From Cupriavidus basilensis OR16 (lineage in GTDB: Bacteria; Pseudomonadota; Gammaproteobacteria; Burkholderiales; Burkholderiaceae): 64,000 nt of DNA. A program made the translations under genes and the position numbers. Position 1 is the first letter of the stretch, and each line of letters opens with the position of its first letter. Positions 27,651 through 36,130 of this stretch are shown one piece after another. Under the pieces are notes generated by a model. It searched no databases. It was not told where the DNA came from and saw only the letters and a list, made by a program, of their open reading frames with translations. The stretch is from NCBI RefSeq assembly GCF_000243095.1, contig NZ_AHJE01000045.1, positions 1-64,000 on the forward strand. Direction: 5' to 3'.

Positions 27651-30600
27651 TCGGCGCCGGACGCGATCTCACCGTTGGCGCGGTCACCCTCGGCACCACG
27701 CAGGACACGGTCTCGCGCGGCGGGCAGAGCTATTCCCACGACAAGACCAGCACGGTGGCAGGCAGCACGGTGCAGGCAGGCGGCAATGTGGTGGCGGTGG
27801 CCGGGCGCGATGCCGCGCTGGCGGGGTCCAGCGTGGGAGCGGGCGGCGATGTGTCCCTGATCGCCGGGCGGGATCTCACCGTCACGGCCGCGAAGGACAC
27901 CACCGCCCACAGCGAAGGCTCGCTGGGCGGCAAGGGCGCGTCCTACACGCAGGCCGCCTATGACGAAACCGTGCGCGGCAGCACCGTGCAAGGCGGCACC
28001 AGCGCCACCCTGGCGGCCGGGCAAGCCGCGCTGGCAGCCGGCCTGCTGCAAGCCAACGGCATCACCGCCGCGCCCGTTGCAGGTGCTGGCACAGGCAAGG
28101 GCAGCGTCACGCTGACCGGCTCGGAAGTCAGCGCCGGCAAGCCCGACACGACCGGCTCCCGCGTCAGCATCGTCGCCACCCAGGACATCACCATCGGCGA
28201 AGCCCGGGAAGTGCACGACGCCAGCTACGACAGCCGCAGCAGAAGCAGCGGCCTGCTCTCGCGCAGCTCCAGCCACGACCAGACCAGCAGCCATGCCGAC
28301 CTTGGCGTAGGCAGCCTGGTCAGCGGCGACAGCGTGCGCGTGACCGCCGGCAACGACCTCACCGTGCGCCAGAGCGGCATCGCCGCCACCGACGGCGTCT
28401 CCCTGGCCGCCACCAAAGGCAATGTGCTGATCACCGCCGGCAAGAACACCCGGGAAGAAAGCTACGCGCACGAGCAGAAGTCCTCCGGCCTCTCCGCCTT
28501 TGCCGGCAAGGGTGGCATCGGGGTCTCGATAGGCAGCAACCAGGCCAACAGCGCCGGCCACGCCGTTGCCGTCACCCAGAGCGACGCGCGCAGCACGGTG
28601 GGCGCCACCAACGGCAATGTCACCATCAGCGCCGGGGGCGACGCCACCATCCTCGGCAGCGACCTGATCGCCGGGCGCAAGGACGGCAACGCCAGCGCTG
28701 GCCATATCGACATCCAGGCACAGAACATCGCCGTGCTGGCCGGCGTGGACCACATCACCCAGGAAAGCAGCCAGAGCAACCGCTCCAGCGGCCTGTCCAT
28801 GGCGCTAACCGGCACGCCGCTCGACACGGTGCGCAACCTCCAGGACATCCAGCGCAACCCCAGCGCCGTCACCCGCACCAAGCAAACGCTCAATGAACTC
28901 GGCGCCGCCGCCTTCACCGCGCCGCAGGTTGGCATCACCTTTGGCAGCAACCGCAGCAGCAGCCAGGTGGAGACCGAATCGATCTCCCAGCGGGGCAGCC
29001 AGCTCACCGGCGCCGGCGATATCCGCCTGCGCGCCACCGGCAGCGGCGACAAGGACGCCAACGGCAAAGCCACCGACGGCAATATCCTGATCGCCGGCAG
29101 CACCGTCAGCGCCGGCGCCGCCGCCATCCTCGACGCCCAGCGCGACGTCCTGCTGCAAGCCTCCACCGACAGCTACCGCGAAACCACCGGCTCCAGCAGC
29201 AGCGGCTGGAGCCTGAGCACCGCCGCGCCCTCGCTTGGCGACATCGGCCGCTTTGTCGGCGGCGGCCCCAACAACGGCGGCGTCACCATGCTGCCGTACG
29301 GCAACCAGAAGGCCAGCGCCAGCGGCGACGCCAGCGCCGCCCGGCAAAACGCCACGGTGGTCACCGGCAACACCGTCGCCGTCAAGGCCCGCAGCGGCGA
29401 CATCACCATCGCCGGCAGCGGCCTGTCCGCCGAAGGCGACCTCACCCTGGCCGCGCTGCAAGGCAAGGTCGACATCTTCTCCGGCCAGGACAGCAAGACC
29501 AAGCGCACCGACAGCAGCAGCCGCCAGATCGGCGACCTGGGCGGCACCGGCTACACCGGCACCGTCGGCATCCGCACCGAGTCCCACCATCTGGACACGG
29601 CGCAGACCACCGAGAACACCATCCGCAGCCAGGTGGTCAGCCAGAACGGCAACGTCACCATCAGCGCCAAGGACGACCTCACCGCACGCGGCGCCGACAT
29701 CGCCGCCGGGAAAGACGTCACGCTGATCGGCAAGAACGTGGTGCTTGACCCCGGCAAGGACACCGCCAACAGCCACCAGGTCGACAAAACCAGCCAGTAC
29801 GGCGTCACCCTCGCCCTGTCCGGCTACGCCGTGACCGCCGCGCAAACCATCGAGAACGCCGCCCGCGGCATGGAAGACAGCAAGAACGACCGCCTGCGCG
29901 GGCTCTACGCGGCGCAGGCCGCGCTCGCCGTCGCCAACGGCGTCAGCACCGTCCGGGACCTCGCCAGCGGCGGAACGGGCGGCACCGCGCTGATCAAAGC
30001 CGCCGTCAGCATCGGCGGCGGCAGCTCGGAGTCCGAATCCCGCAGCCAGGCCAGCGCCAGCCAAGGCACCACCATCAAGGCCGGCAACGCCGTCACCATC
30101 GTCGCCGCCGGCGCCGGCGGCAAGGACGCCAACGGCTACGCCACCGATGGCGACATCACCGGGCGCGGGGTACAGATCGACGGCAAGACCATCACCCTCA
30201 GCGCCGCCCGCGACGTCAACCTGGAAAGCGCGCAGGACACCGCCAGCCAAAACAGCAAGAGCAGCGGCAGCAACGCCAGCATCGGCGTGGGCCTTGCACT
30301 CGGCGGACAGCAAAACGGCTTCACGCTCGAACTCGCCGCCAGCCAGAACAAGGCCAAGGGCGACGGCGACTCCGTCACCAACCACAACAGCCACGTCAGC
30401 GCCAGCGAAAAGCTCACCATCACCAGCGGGCGCGACACCAACCTCAAGGGCGCGCAAGTCATCGGCGACACCGTGCGAGCAGACGTAGGGCGCAACCTCA
30501 ATGTCGAAAGCCGGCAAGACACCGACAACTACCACAGCAGCGAATCGTCATCCGGCTTCCAGGCCAGCCTGTGCGTGCCCCCGATCTGCTACGGCACCAC

Positions 30601-32470
30601 GGTCAGCGGCAGCGTAAGCGTATCGAGCGGCAACACCGACAGCACCTACAACTCGGTCAGGGAGCAAAGCGGCATCTACGCGGGCGGTGGCGGGTTCCAG
30701 GTCAGCGTCAAGGAGAACACGGACCTGAAGGGCGCGGTGCTGGCCAGCACAGCTAACGCTGGCAAGAACAGCCTCACCACCGGCACGCTGACTACCAGTG
30801 ATATTGAGAACAAGGCGGAGTACAGCAGTGGTTCGTCGACCATTGCAGCTAGCTTCGACAGTGGTCAGAGCCTGCTGAAGAACAGCGTGAACACCCTTGC
30901 GTCCACGGCGGCGGGGAATGCGCAAAAGGCAATCGAAGGCGATGCCGCCGGCACTACCAAGAGCGCCGTTGCCAATGGCACGGTCACTATCACCAATGCC
31001 GAGGCGCAGAAGGAGAAGACTGGCAAGACTGTGGACGAAACGCTTGCCAGCTTGAATCGGGATACGGATGGCGCTAATCAGGCTATCGATAAGATCTTTG
31101 ATGCGAAGAAGGTAAAGGAGCAGCAGGAGGAGAACAAGGTCCGGGCCGAACTGGTGCAGCAGTTGGCGCCGATGGTTTATGACAAAGCAGGAGACCTTCT
31201 CAAGGGCCAGCCCACGGCGACCAAAGTGGCCGTGCACGGCCTACTGGGCGGTCTTATGTCAATGGCGATCGGCGGCGACTTTGCGGCTGGCGCAGCAGGC
31301 GGTGCGGCCGCCAAGCTGGCAGTGGAGTCATTTGGCGCTCAACTGCTTGGTATGGAAGGCGTCAGCGTAGAAGACAGAAAGGCGCTGGTGCAGCTTGCGG
31401 GCATGATCGTTGGCAGCTTAGCAGGCGGTGCTGCCGGTGGATCCAGCTCTGACTTGGCTTCGGGCGGTAGTGTTGGCAAGGTTGCCACGGAAAACAACTA
31501 TCTGAAGCACCAAGAGATACTTGATTTCACGAAGGCAAATCAATCCTGCACGGCAAGCGGTAACGCAGAAGCTTGCCAGGAACGTGACCGCCTCTCTGCA
31601 CTAGACAAGCAGCGTGATGCAGCTCTGTCGGCCTGCGCGGGGAGCAGCAGCGCGGTTTGCACAGGTTTGCAACAAGAGGTTCGCTCCGCCCAGGCCGAGA
31701 TACTTCGTAAGCGGAACGACACCTTCGGTGCATTCGGCGTGAGCCCAGTCGACTACATTCTGCTTGCCATGAATACAGAGGCGCAGGCGGCGGGAACGAT
31801 GTCGAAGGTTGATCGCCTTGTTGGCACCGCTACCGGCGCCGGGCATGCAATCGCCCAGGGGCTCGCCGACATGGCAAAGCTGGCGGGAACCGTGGTGGCC
31901 TCGGGGATGGGTGACCAGAAGGCGGGTGAAGAGTTGCGAGGCACAATTGATGGCCTGGGGCGGCTTCTGGCGAATCCGACAGCCTGGGAGGCGTTGATCA
32001 GTAGTGCTACGGCTGAGCAGAGAGAGAGACTGGCCTCGGCTTACGAGAGGGGAGACGCCAAGGAAATTGGGCGAATCGGTGGTGAGTTGGTTACGTATTT
32101 GCCGTTTGGTGGACCAGTTGGGGTAGTCAAGACAGCGACAACGGCGGCGGAGGAGGCCGCAAAGGCGGCAGCCCTCGGAAAGGGCGTAGGGATCACTGGT
32201 GCAAAAGGGAGCCAGCCCGTAGTTGGAGCTGGAGGTGCAACTGATGGTTTCAATGCAGCGCAAGGTGTCGTTGCATCTCGAATCAACGTGCGGACGGGCG
32301 ATGCAGCTGTTAAAAGTAGTGGGCTTGAATATGCATGGGCGAAGCATGGCGGTGATTGGGGGCCAAATAAATCTGCATTCACGATTTCTAAGGATGAATT
32401 GAAGGTTGTTTTACAAGACCCGTTGGTTGTGAAAACGCCGGCATATCAATCACCGACCCGTTGGTTGTGA
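27584..32470 (+). CDS. cdiA: CdiA/BcpA exoprotein, C-terminal part with FHA-2 repeats and pretoxin domain
   Basis: Continuation of cdiA in the next frame. In this frame homology starts just upstream of 27584 (ISATGNAVVLAGRDV), so a single lost G (GTGGCC to GTGCC near 27562) would explain the split. It carries FHA-2 repeats to about residue 1180, a helical pretoxin region with hydrophobic Gly/Ala-rich segments (about 1215-1300) and the VENN-like motif VATENNYL near residue 1300. Everything after that is the variable CdiA-CT. The toxin domain begins near VASRINVRTGDAAVKSSG and contains AWAKHGG. Translation stops prematurely at 32470 because of a 38-bp duplication. The natural protein would span both halves, about 3,560 residues. 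Confidence 0.85.
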   Translation: MVLAGRDVTLSGAVLEAGKGALIGAGRDLTVGAVTLGTTQDTVSRGGQSYSHDKTSTVAGSTVQAGGNVVAVAGRDAALAGSSVGAGGDVSLIAGRDLTVTAAKDTTAHSEGSLGGKGASYTQAAYDETVRGSTVQGGTSATLAAGQAALAAGLLQANGITAAPVAGAGTGKGSVTLTGSEVSAGKPDTTGSRVSIVATQDITIGEAREVHDASYDSRSRSSGLLSRSSSHDQTSSHADLGVGSLVSGDSVRVTAGNDLTVRQSGIAATDGVSLAATKGNVLITAGKNTREESYAHEQKSSGLSAFAGKGGIGVSIGSNQANSAGHAVAVTQSDARSTVGATNGNVTISAGGDATILGSDLIAGRKDGNASAGHIDIQAQNIAVLAGVDHITQESSQSNRSSGLSMALTGTPLDTVRNLQDIQRNPSAVTRTKQTLNELGAAAFTAPQVGITFGSNRSSSQVETESISQRGSQLTGAGDIRLRATGSGDKDANGKATDGNILIAGSTVSAGAAAILDAQRDVLLQASTDSYRETTGSSSSGWSLSTAAPSLGDIGRFVGGGPNNGGVTMLPYGNQKASASGDASAARQNATVVTGNTVAVKARSGDITIAGSGLSAEGDLTLAALQGKVDIFSGQDSKTKRTDSSSRQIGDLGGTGYTGTVGIRTESHHLDTAQTTENTIRSQVVSQNGNVTISAKDDLTARGADIAAGKDVTLIGKNVVLDPGKDTANSHQVDKTSQYGVTLALSGYAVTAAQTIENAARGMEDSKNDRLRGLYAAQAALAVANGVSTVRDLASGGTGGTALIKAAVSIGGGSSESESRSQASASQGTTIKAGNAVTIVAAGAGGKDANGYATDGDITGRGVQIDGKTITLSAARDVNLESAQDTASQNSKSSGSNASIGVGLALGGQQNGFTLELAASQNKAKGDGDSVTNHNSHVSASEKLTITSGRDTNLKGAQVIGDTVRADVGRNLNVESRQDTDNYHSSESSSGFQASLCVPPICYGTTVSGSVSVSSGNTDSTYNSVREQSGIYAGGGGFQVSVKENTDLKGAVLASTANAGKNSLTTGTLTTSDIENKAEYSSGSSTIAASFDSGQSLLKNSVNTLASTAAGNAQKAIEGDAAGTTKSAVANGTVTITNAEAQKEKTGKTVDETLASLNRDTDGANQAIDKIFDAKKVKEQQEENKVRAELVQQLAPMVYDKAGDLLKGQPTATKVAVHGLLGGLMSMAIGGDFAAGAAGGAAAKLAVESFGAQLLGMEGVSVEDRKALVQLAGMIVGSLAGGAAGGSSSDLASGGSVGKVATENNYLKHQEILDFTKANQSCTASGNAEACQERDRLSALDKQRDAALSACAGSSSAVCTGLQQEVRSAQAEILRKRNDTFGAFGVSPVDYILLAMNTEAQAAGTMSKVDRLVGTATGAGHAIAQGLADMAKLAGTVVASGMGDQKAGEELRGTIDGLGRLLANPTAWEALISSATAEQRERLASAYERGDAKEIGRIGGELVTYLPFGGPVGVVKTATTAAEEAAKAAALGKGVGITGAKGSQPVVGAGGATDGFNAAQGVVASRINVRTGDAAVKSSGLEYAWAKHGGDWGPNKSAFTISKDELKVVLQDPLVVKTPAYQSPTRWL

Positions 32471-32492
32471 AAACGCCGGCATATCAATCACC
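32417..32492 (+). repeat. Exact 38-bp tandem duplication inside the CDI toxin
   Basis: Two adjacent identical 38-nt units (32417-32454 and 32455-32492), each starting GACCCGTTGG and ending CAATCACC. As 38 is not a multiple of three, the second unit shifts the frame and causes the stop at 32470. Removing one unit restores an open frame to the TAG at 32637-32639. Confidence 0.95.
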
Positions 32493-32639
32493 AACATCTG
32501 GTAACTTCATTCGAACAGTTGATTTGGGGCGACCAGTCGGTATTGATGCCAAAGTTGGGGGGCAGTCGACGAATTTCATGACGGTTATTACTGATTCAAA
32601 AGGAAATTTGGTCAACGCATTTCCAGGGAAAACTTTTTA
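32456..32639 (+). pseudogene. Out-of-frame tip of the CdiA-CT toxin domain
   Basis: After removing one copy of the 38-bp duplication, the cdiA frame continues through about 50 more residues, SPTSGNFIRTVDLGRP…, then STNFMTVITDSKGNLV and NAFPGKTF, to the TAG at 32637. Together with INVRTGDAAVKSSG…AWAKHGG…FTISKDELKVVL upstream, this forms a compact toxin domain with a conserved-looking His, an RTVD strand and a TVIT strand. That layout recalls BECR-fold RNase toxins of polymorphic toxin systems. The fold assignment is a guess from pattern. The immunity gene starts 4 nt after the TAG. Confidence 0.75.
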
Positions 32640-32643
32640 GGCT

Positions 32644-32961
32644 ATGTATTATTTAACTGTTTGGGATAAAGATCTGGCAGCCACAGGAAAAGATGGAGCT
32701 TTGAGTAGGCTCGAAATACCAATGGATATGGCAAATTTTTTATTCGCATTAGATTCTGAGGAATTTCCTATTCTTTCGAGCTTGAGCTTCGATGACTATG
32801 ATCTGATTTCTGGTGATGTAATCGAGTCGCTTGCTCATGAGTTAATTGAAGTCGTTAGAATAAATCCATCTGCTTCTGGATTTATTGATTTAATGCTGAA
32901 AAAGATTCTTGAGGCGCGCTCTTTGGAGAAAAGCATTTTGTTTGATCCGTTTAGGGGTTAG
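32644..32961 (+). CDS. cdiI: Probable CDI immunity protein
   Basis: A 105-residue acidic cytoplasmic protein (MYYLTVWDKDLAATGKDG…) starting 4 nt after the restored toxin stop codon, the standard position of cdiI/bcpI. It is AT-rich compared with the cdiA body, as is usual for the exchanged toxin-immunity tip. It is expected to bind and neutralise the cognate CdiA-CT delivered by neighbours. No family was recognised by sequence; the role rests on position, size and composition. Retaining immunity while the toxin is frameshifted would leave the cell protected but unarmed. Confidence 0.7.
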   Translation: MYYLTVWDKDLAATGKDGALSRLEIPMDMANFLFALDSEEFPILSSLSFDDYDLISGDVIESLAHELIEVVRINPSASGFIDLMLKKILEARSLEKSILFDPFRG

Positions 32962-33034
32962 TGCTTGGTGCAAAAGGAACTGTGCCTAGGGAAATGCTGA
33001 CTTATTCGGTGCGGCGGTCATCATTGAAGGTGAG

Positions 33035-33550
33035 TTGAAACCGAAGCGGAGATGGATGTATATGACCTACAGTATCCCAGGATCTATGCCTTCAAAAACA
33101 CTTGCCCAGTTATTTCAAGAGTCCCAAGGTCAGCCAGTAATTCTCGATGATGCGTCCGTGGTGCCGATGCATCGGCTCCCTCTGGCGGCGGGGAAATGGC
33201 ACGTCGGTGTGGAGCGAGTATCAGCCAAGAATAGTCCAGTTCAAGGACTTAGACTAAAGGTTGATCGTGGTTGCATCACCGTCGCAGGCCAGAGGCAGAA
33301 AGATATCGTTCTATGAGCAGACACCTGTCCGGATGTTGTTGATCTGGAGATTTCAGGTGCCTCGGACACAGTCTTGAAGGCTTGGAATGTGTGGCGAGTT
33401 GACGGGGTGATTCAGGCTTGGATCGGTAACGCTGGCATGATTGTCGAGGGCAATGCAGAAATAATTAAATTTCGTTGCAGCGATGGAACGTCGGAGCCAG
33501 AATTTGATGATTTTATCGCATTGCTCATGATCGAATCGAAATTGAACTAG
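33035..33550 (+). pseudogene. Orphan immunity-like gene with in-frame stop
   Basis: A frame starting MKPKRRWMYMTYSIPG (an internal ATG at 33062 is also possible) reads to a TGA at 33314-33316. It then continues in the same frame, ADTCPDVVDLEISGASD…, to TAG at 33548. The two parts together give about 171 codons of continuous-looking protein, so the TGA looks like a nonsense mutation, perhaps from TGG or CGA. Family not recognised. Position in the immunity array suggests an orphan CDI immunity gene. Confidence 0.5.
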
Positions 33551-33605
33551 TTCGAGTAACTGCACGTCATGTGATCAAGAATGTCAGGTGTGAAAGGTGG
33601 CCGGT

Positions 33606-34019
33606 ATGGAAAATAGTATTTTTGTTCCCCTTCATGCTGTTCCATCGGGGCTCAACGAGATTATTAATTTTATTACCTCCGGATTCTCCGGTGTTGGGGG
33701 ATCGGTGCCAAATATATACAGCAGTAAATCGTCATATATTGATAAGAGCTGGAAATATTGCTTCGTTTTCGTAAAGGGCATTGATTCTGGTGAGAAGTGC
33801 TGGGTTTCGTTTTGTGAGACAACTCCCGATGTCACGGGGGATGATAAATGGACGTGGTTGGCTGGTGTAACAACAAGAGGGGAATGGGGTTTTGCAGGCG
33901 TTGTTGCATACGCACTATGTAGTTACGCCGATTCTATTGTCTACAATGATTCAGGTGCACTAACTGGTCAGGATGAATGCTCAGTTGAGGAGCTAAAGAC
34001 CATTTTATCTAGTTATTAA
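33606..34019 (+). CDS. Orphan immunity-like protein
   Basis: A 137-residue cytoplasmic protein (MENSIFVPLHAVPSGLN…) rich in aromatic residues, without signal peptide or membrane segment. An AAGGTGG box lies about 9 nt before the ATG at 33606. Its last 30 residues (YADSIVYNDSGALTGQDECS…) recur at the end of a different protein at 34819-35139, at both DNA and protein level. I do not recognise the family; size, AT-rich composition and place in the array behind cdiA suggest an orphan CDI immunity gene. Confidence 0.55.
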   Translation: MENSIFVPLHAVPSGLNEIINFITSGFSGVGGSVPNIYSSKSSYIDKSWKYCFVFVKGIDSGEKCWVSFCETTPDVTGDDKWTWLAGVTTRGEWGFAGVVAYALCSYADSIVYNDSGALTGQDECSVEELKTILSSY

Positions 34020-34021
34020 GT
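33928..34021 (+). repeat. About 95-bp repeat, copy 1 (immunity gene 3' end)
   Basis: Starts TAGTTACGCCGATTCTATTG and runs past the stop codon; the second copy is at 35039-35141 with scattered substitutions. Each copy forms the 3' end of a different gene. Confidence 0.8.
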
Positions 34022-34219
34022 CGGAGATTTTCCGAAGCCTGGATTGAGGTGCGTGAAGGGTATTTCGCTGATACGCCGGAGAGTCGTGTATTACTTTCGA
34101 GAGTGGTCGGGTAAATTCAATGCTGTGATTCTCGTATTTCGGCAAAATCCAATCCATTGGGGGCGGAGTATTGATCCCGGCGGGATAACCATTTCTAACA
34201 AGTTAATGGGGCTGCAGTA

Positions 34220-34675
34220 ATGGGATCCGACGATGCAAAGCAAGGACGGGAGTTGCTTGATTTTATTGAAAAATTCGGTCGGCTCGCTTGGCAAAAAACT
34301 GAATCTAGATATCCAGAAATCCAATTTAGAGGTCAGCAACCGAAAATGGAAGATAGGTCGGCGATGCCGCCTTATACTAGCTTTCGATTTGAGAATGAAG
34401 ATCCGGAAGTAATTCATAGACTTAGATTCGCGGTAGAAACGTACAGCGGAGAGATTGAGTGGGTCATGGAAGGACACTCGCGAGATATGTTTCCGGGAAC
34501 AACAAACTGGGTTATCTATCCAAAGAGAACATCTGAATCTCGGAAAATCGCTCTCGATGCTGGCATGGTGGCTGGTCAATATATGGCACTGAACTATCCG
34601 GAGTTTGGGCCGATAGCCTACGCTGATCTTTTGGGGTTGGTCTCACACGTTCGATCAGTATTTTCCGGTGAATAA
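34220..34675 (+). CDS. Orphan immunity-like protein (paralogue of the gene at 39850)
   Basis: A 151-residue cytoplasmic protein, MGSDDAKQGRELLDFIEKFG…, with the distinctive blocks FRFENEDPEVI, SRDMFPGTTNW and FGPIAYADLLGLV. The same blocks occur in the broken gene at 39850-40305, and the two also share upstream sequence (TCTAACAA…GGCTGCA just before the ATG). No known catalytic motif. The intact frame suggests it may still protect against a CdiA-CT no longer encoded here. The 200 bp before it hold no gene I can define, possibly a toxin remnant. Confidence 0.6.
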   Translation: MGSDDAKQGRELLDFIEKFGRLAWQKTESRYPEIQFRGQQPKMEDRSAMPPYTSFRFENEDPEVIHRLRFAVETYSGEIEWVMEGHSRDMFPGTTNWVIYPKRTSESRKIALDAGMVAGQYMALNYPEFGPIAYADLLGLVSHVRSVFSGE

Positions 34676-34818
34676 CTGTAAGGTAGTTTCCTCGTTATAT
34701 TGTTTGATGGACGCGGAGGCGAGCGCTCGGCCGGGTGGTCTAATTTTTGACGCCCGTGCAAAGTGCGGAGAATGCTGCCTGAATAGTTCCAGTCACCTGG
34801 TTACTGAGGATGGAGATA

Positions 34819-35139
34819 ATGAACGAGTCAGATTTGACCATTGAGCAAGCATATCGTGCAATGTTCTATTTTCTTGAACATGAATACGAGTTGACAAAAT
34901 CGGATGAGCTCGGGGGAATGCTTGGGTCCCTCTCCTGGCAGGTGTGGGAGGGCGGGCATGGACCGGCTGATCCCGCAGCCTGGAAAGACTGGCTCGAAGC
35001 GGCACGAAAAGCCAAGGCTATCGGAGAGGATGCCTCGCCTAGTTACGCCGATTCTATTGTCTGCAATGATTCTGGCGCACTAACTGGTCAGGAAGAGTAC
35101 TCCGCCAAAGAGCTAAAAAATATTTTATCCGGTGATTAA
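34819..35139 (+). CDS. Orphan immunity-like protein with exchanged C-terminal tail
   Basis: A 106-residue protein. Residues 1-74 (MNESDLTIEQAYRAMFYFLEH… WEGGHGPADPAAWKDWLEAA) look like a small helical immunity domain. The remaining 30 residues, SYADSIVCNDSGALTGQEEYS…, repeat the tail of the protein at 33606. The join at about 35039 suggests recombination replaced the original 3' end. GAGGA about 8 nt before the ATG at 34819 supports that start over 34810. Family name not recalled with certainty. Confidence 0.55.
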   Translation: MNESDLTIEQAYRAMFYFLEHEYELTKSDELGGMLGSLSWQVWEGGHGPADPAAWKDWLEAARKAKAIGEDASPSYADSIVCNDSGALTGQEEYSAKELKNILSGD

Positions 35140-35141
35140 GT
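35039..35141 (+). repeat. About 100-bp repeat, copy 2 (immunity gene 3' end)
   Basis: Partner of 33928-34021, beginning TAGTTACGCCGATTCTATTG, with the same stop codon position. Roughly 80-85% of bases agree by eye. Confidence 0.8.
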
Positions 35142-35372
35142 GGGAGTTTTATGAGATCCAGGTTCGAGCGAGGATTGGAATCTCCCAGGGAGGGCTAACA
35201 AAGCTAGGCGGCGCGCAGAAGCTATCAGGAATTCTTTGGCGTAAATATTATTATTAATCATGAATTCCGCAGGTTGGTCTGATTGTGTCGGCGAAGGATC
35301 CGCTGTCGGAAAAATATTTAATCGCATTGATAGTAGCGCCGTTCGGTAACTTGGGAAGGGGATGTGAGTATG

Positions 35373-35881
35373 ATGTTCGGTGACCCGCAGGAGTTTGCAG
35401 TGATATACGAGGTGGTTCCGGATTGGTCCACGGCTACTATTAAGAATGGCTTGTTTCTACTGGCAATAGAGTCACGGCTAATTCCTAGCGTTGTGCAGAC
35501 AATAACAATATCCGCTGCGATTCACCAAATGGTAACGCAATGGGAGACTGCTTTGCCCGCCTGAAAGTGGATGTCCGAGGGCGAGACGCGAAATCGTTGA
35601 TGCAGGAGGCGATTTGGTCTCGCGGAGGTGAGTTTCCGGGGCAAATCCCGAACACAGTCGAGTGGTCCGGGCCCGTCGTCGGCATTGACCTTACGCCTAT
35701 TGAGATTGCTGATGAAGGATGTTGGATATATTTGTTTCTGGACGGAAATAATAATCGTTTGATCTACACGACTGATTTTGGATGCAGTGTTTGCGAGAAA
35801 TTTGTGGCCAAAGGTACAGTTTTGAAGGTGATTTATAGCCTATTCTCGGTGCGTGATGAATGGTTGGGGGTTTGGAAATAA
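35373..35881 (+). pseudogene. Frameshifted immunity gene, Imm42-like
   Basis: The first frame reads MFGDPQEFAVIYEVVPDWS…NGLFLLAIESRLIP (from the ATG at 35373), then runs off to a stop at 35564. The next frame, from about 35489, continues naturally as RCADNNNIRCDSPNGNAMGD…, through GEFPGQIPNT and WIYLFLDGNNNRLIY, to the stop at 35881. A net one-base change near 35486-35489 would join them into about 169 residues. The MxFGDPxxFAV start and NGLF block recall the Imm42 immunity family; this is from memory and unverified. Confidence 0.5.
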
Positions 35882-35885
35882 ATAG

Positions 35886-35940
35886 TTTATATTTATTTGT
35901 TATTTATTTTTAATGATAAATAAATATAAATTAGCGCATT
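35886..35940. repeat. Perfect AT-only inverted repeat
   Basis: Arms TTTATATTTATTT (35886-35898) and AAATAAATATAAA (35928-35940), 13 bp each and perfect, separated by 29 nt, at the boundary between the immunity array and the exported-protein genes. It may form a cruciform or bind a nucleoid protein. Confidence 0.7.
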
Positions 35941-36130
35941 GTTGTTGGTGTGGAGATAAGAAAGTCAATGAAGGATGATTGATAGTGAAATCTGGGCGTA
36001 GATGAGGTATGTGGAGTTTTTGGTGCGTAGTTTCGCCTTTTCCGGTGTGCGGATCATTGAGTGCGTCGATTGTTATTGGTCGTCGGTAAATAAAATTGTA
36101 ATCGGTTTAATTTTCCCTAAAAATAAAATC

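Noticed and set aside
28805..30535. 576-codon minus-strand frame inside cdiA
   Set aside because: Gly/Ala/Val-rich mirror of repetitive exoprotein DNA.
22100..31000. Repeats in cdiA considered as a CRISPR or DNA satellite array
   Set aside because: Repeat units are in frame, of variable length and encode FHA beta-helix repeats.
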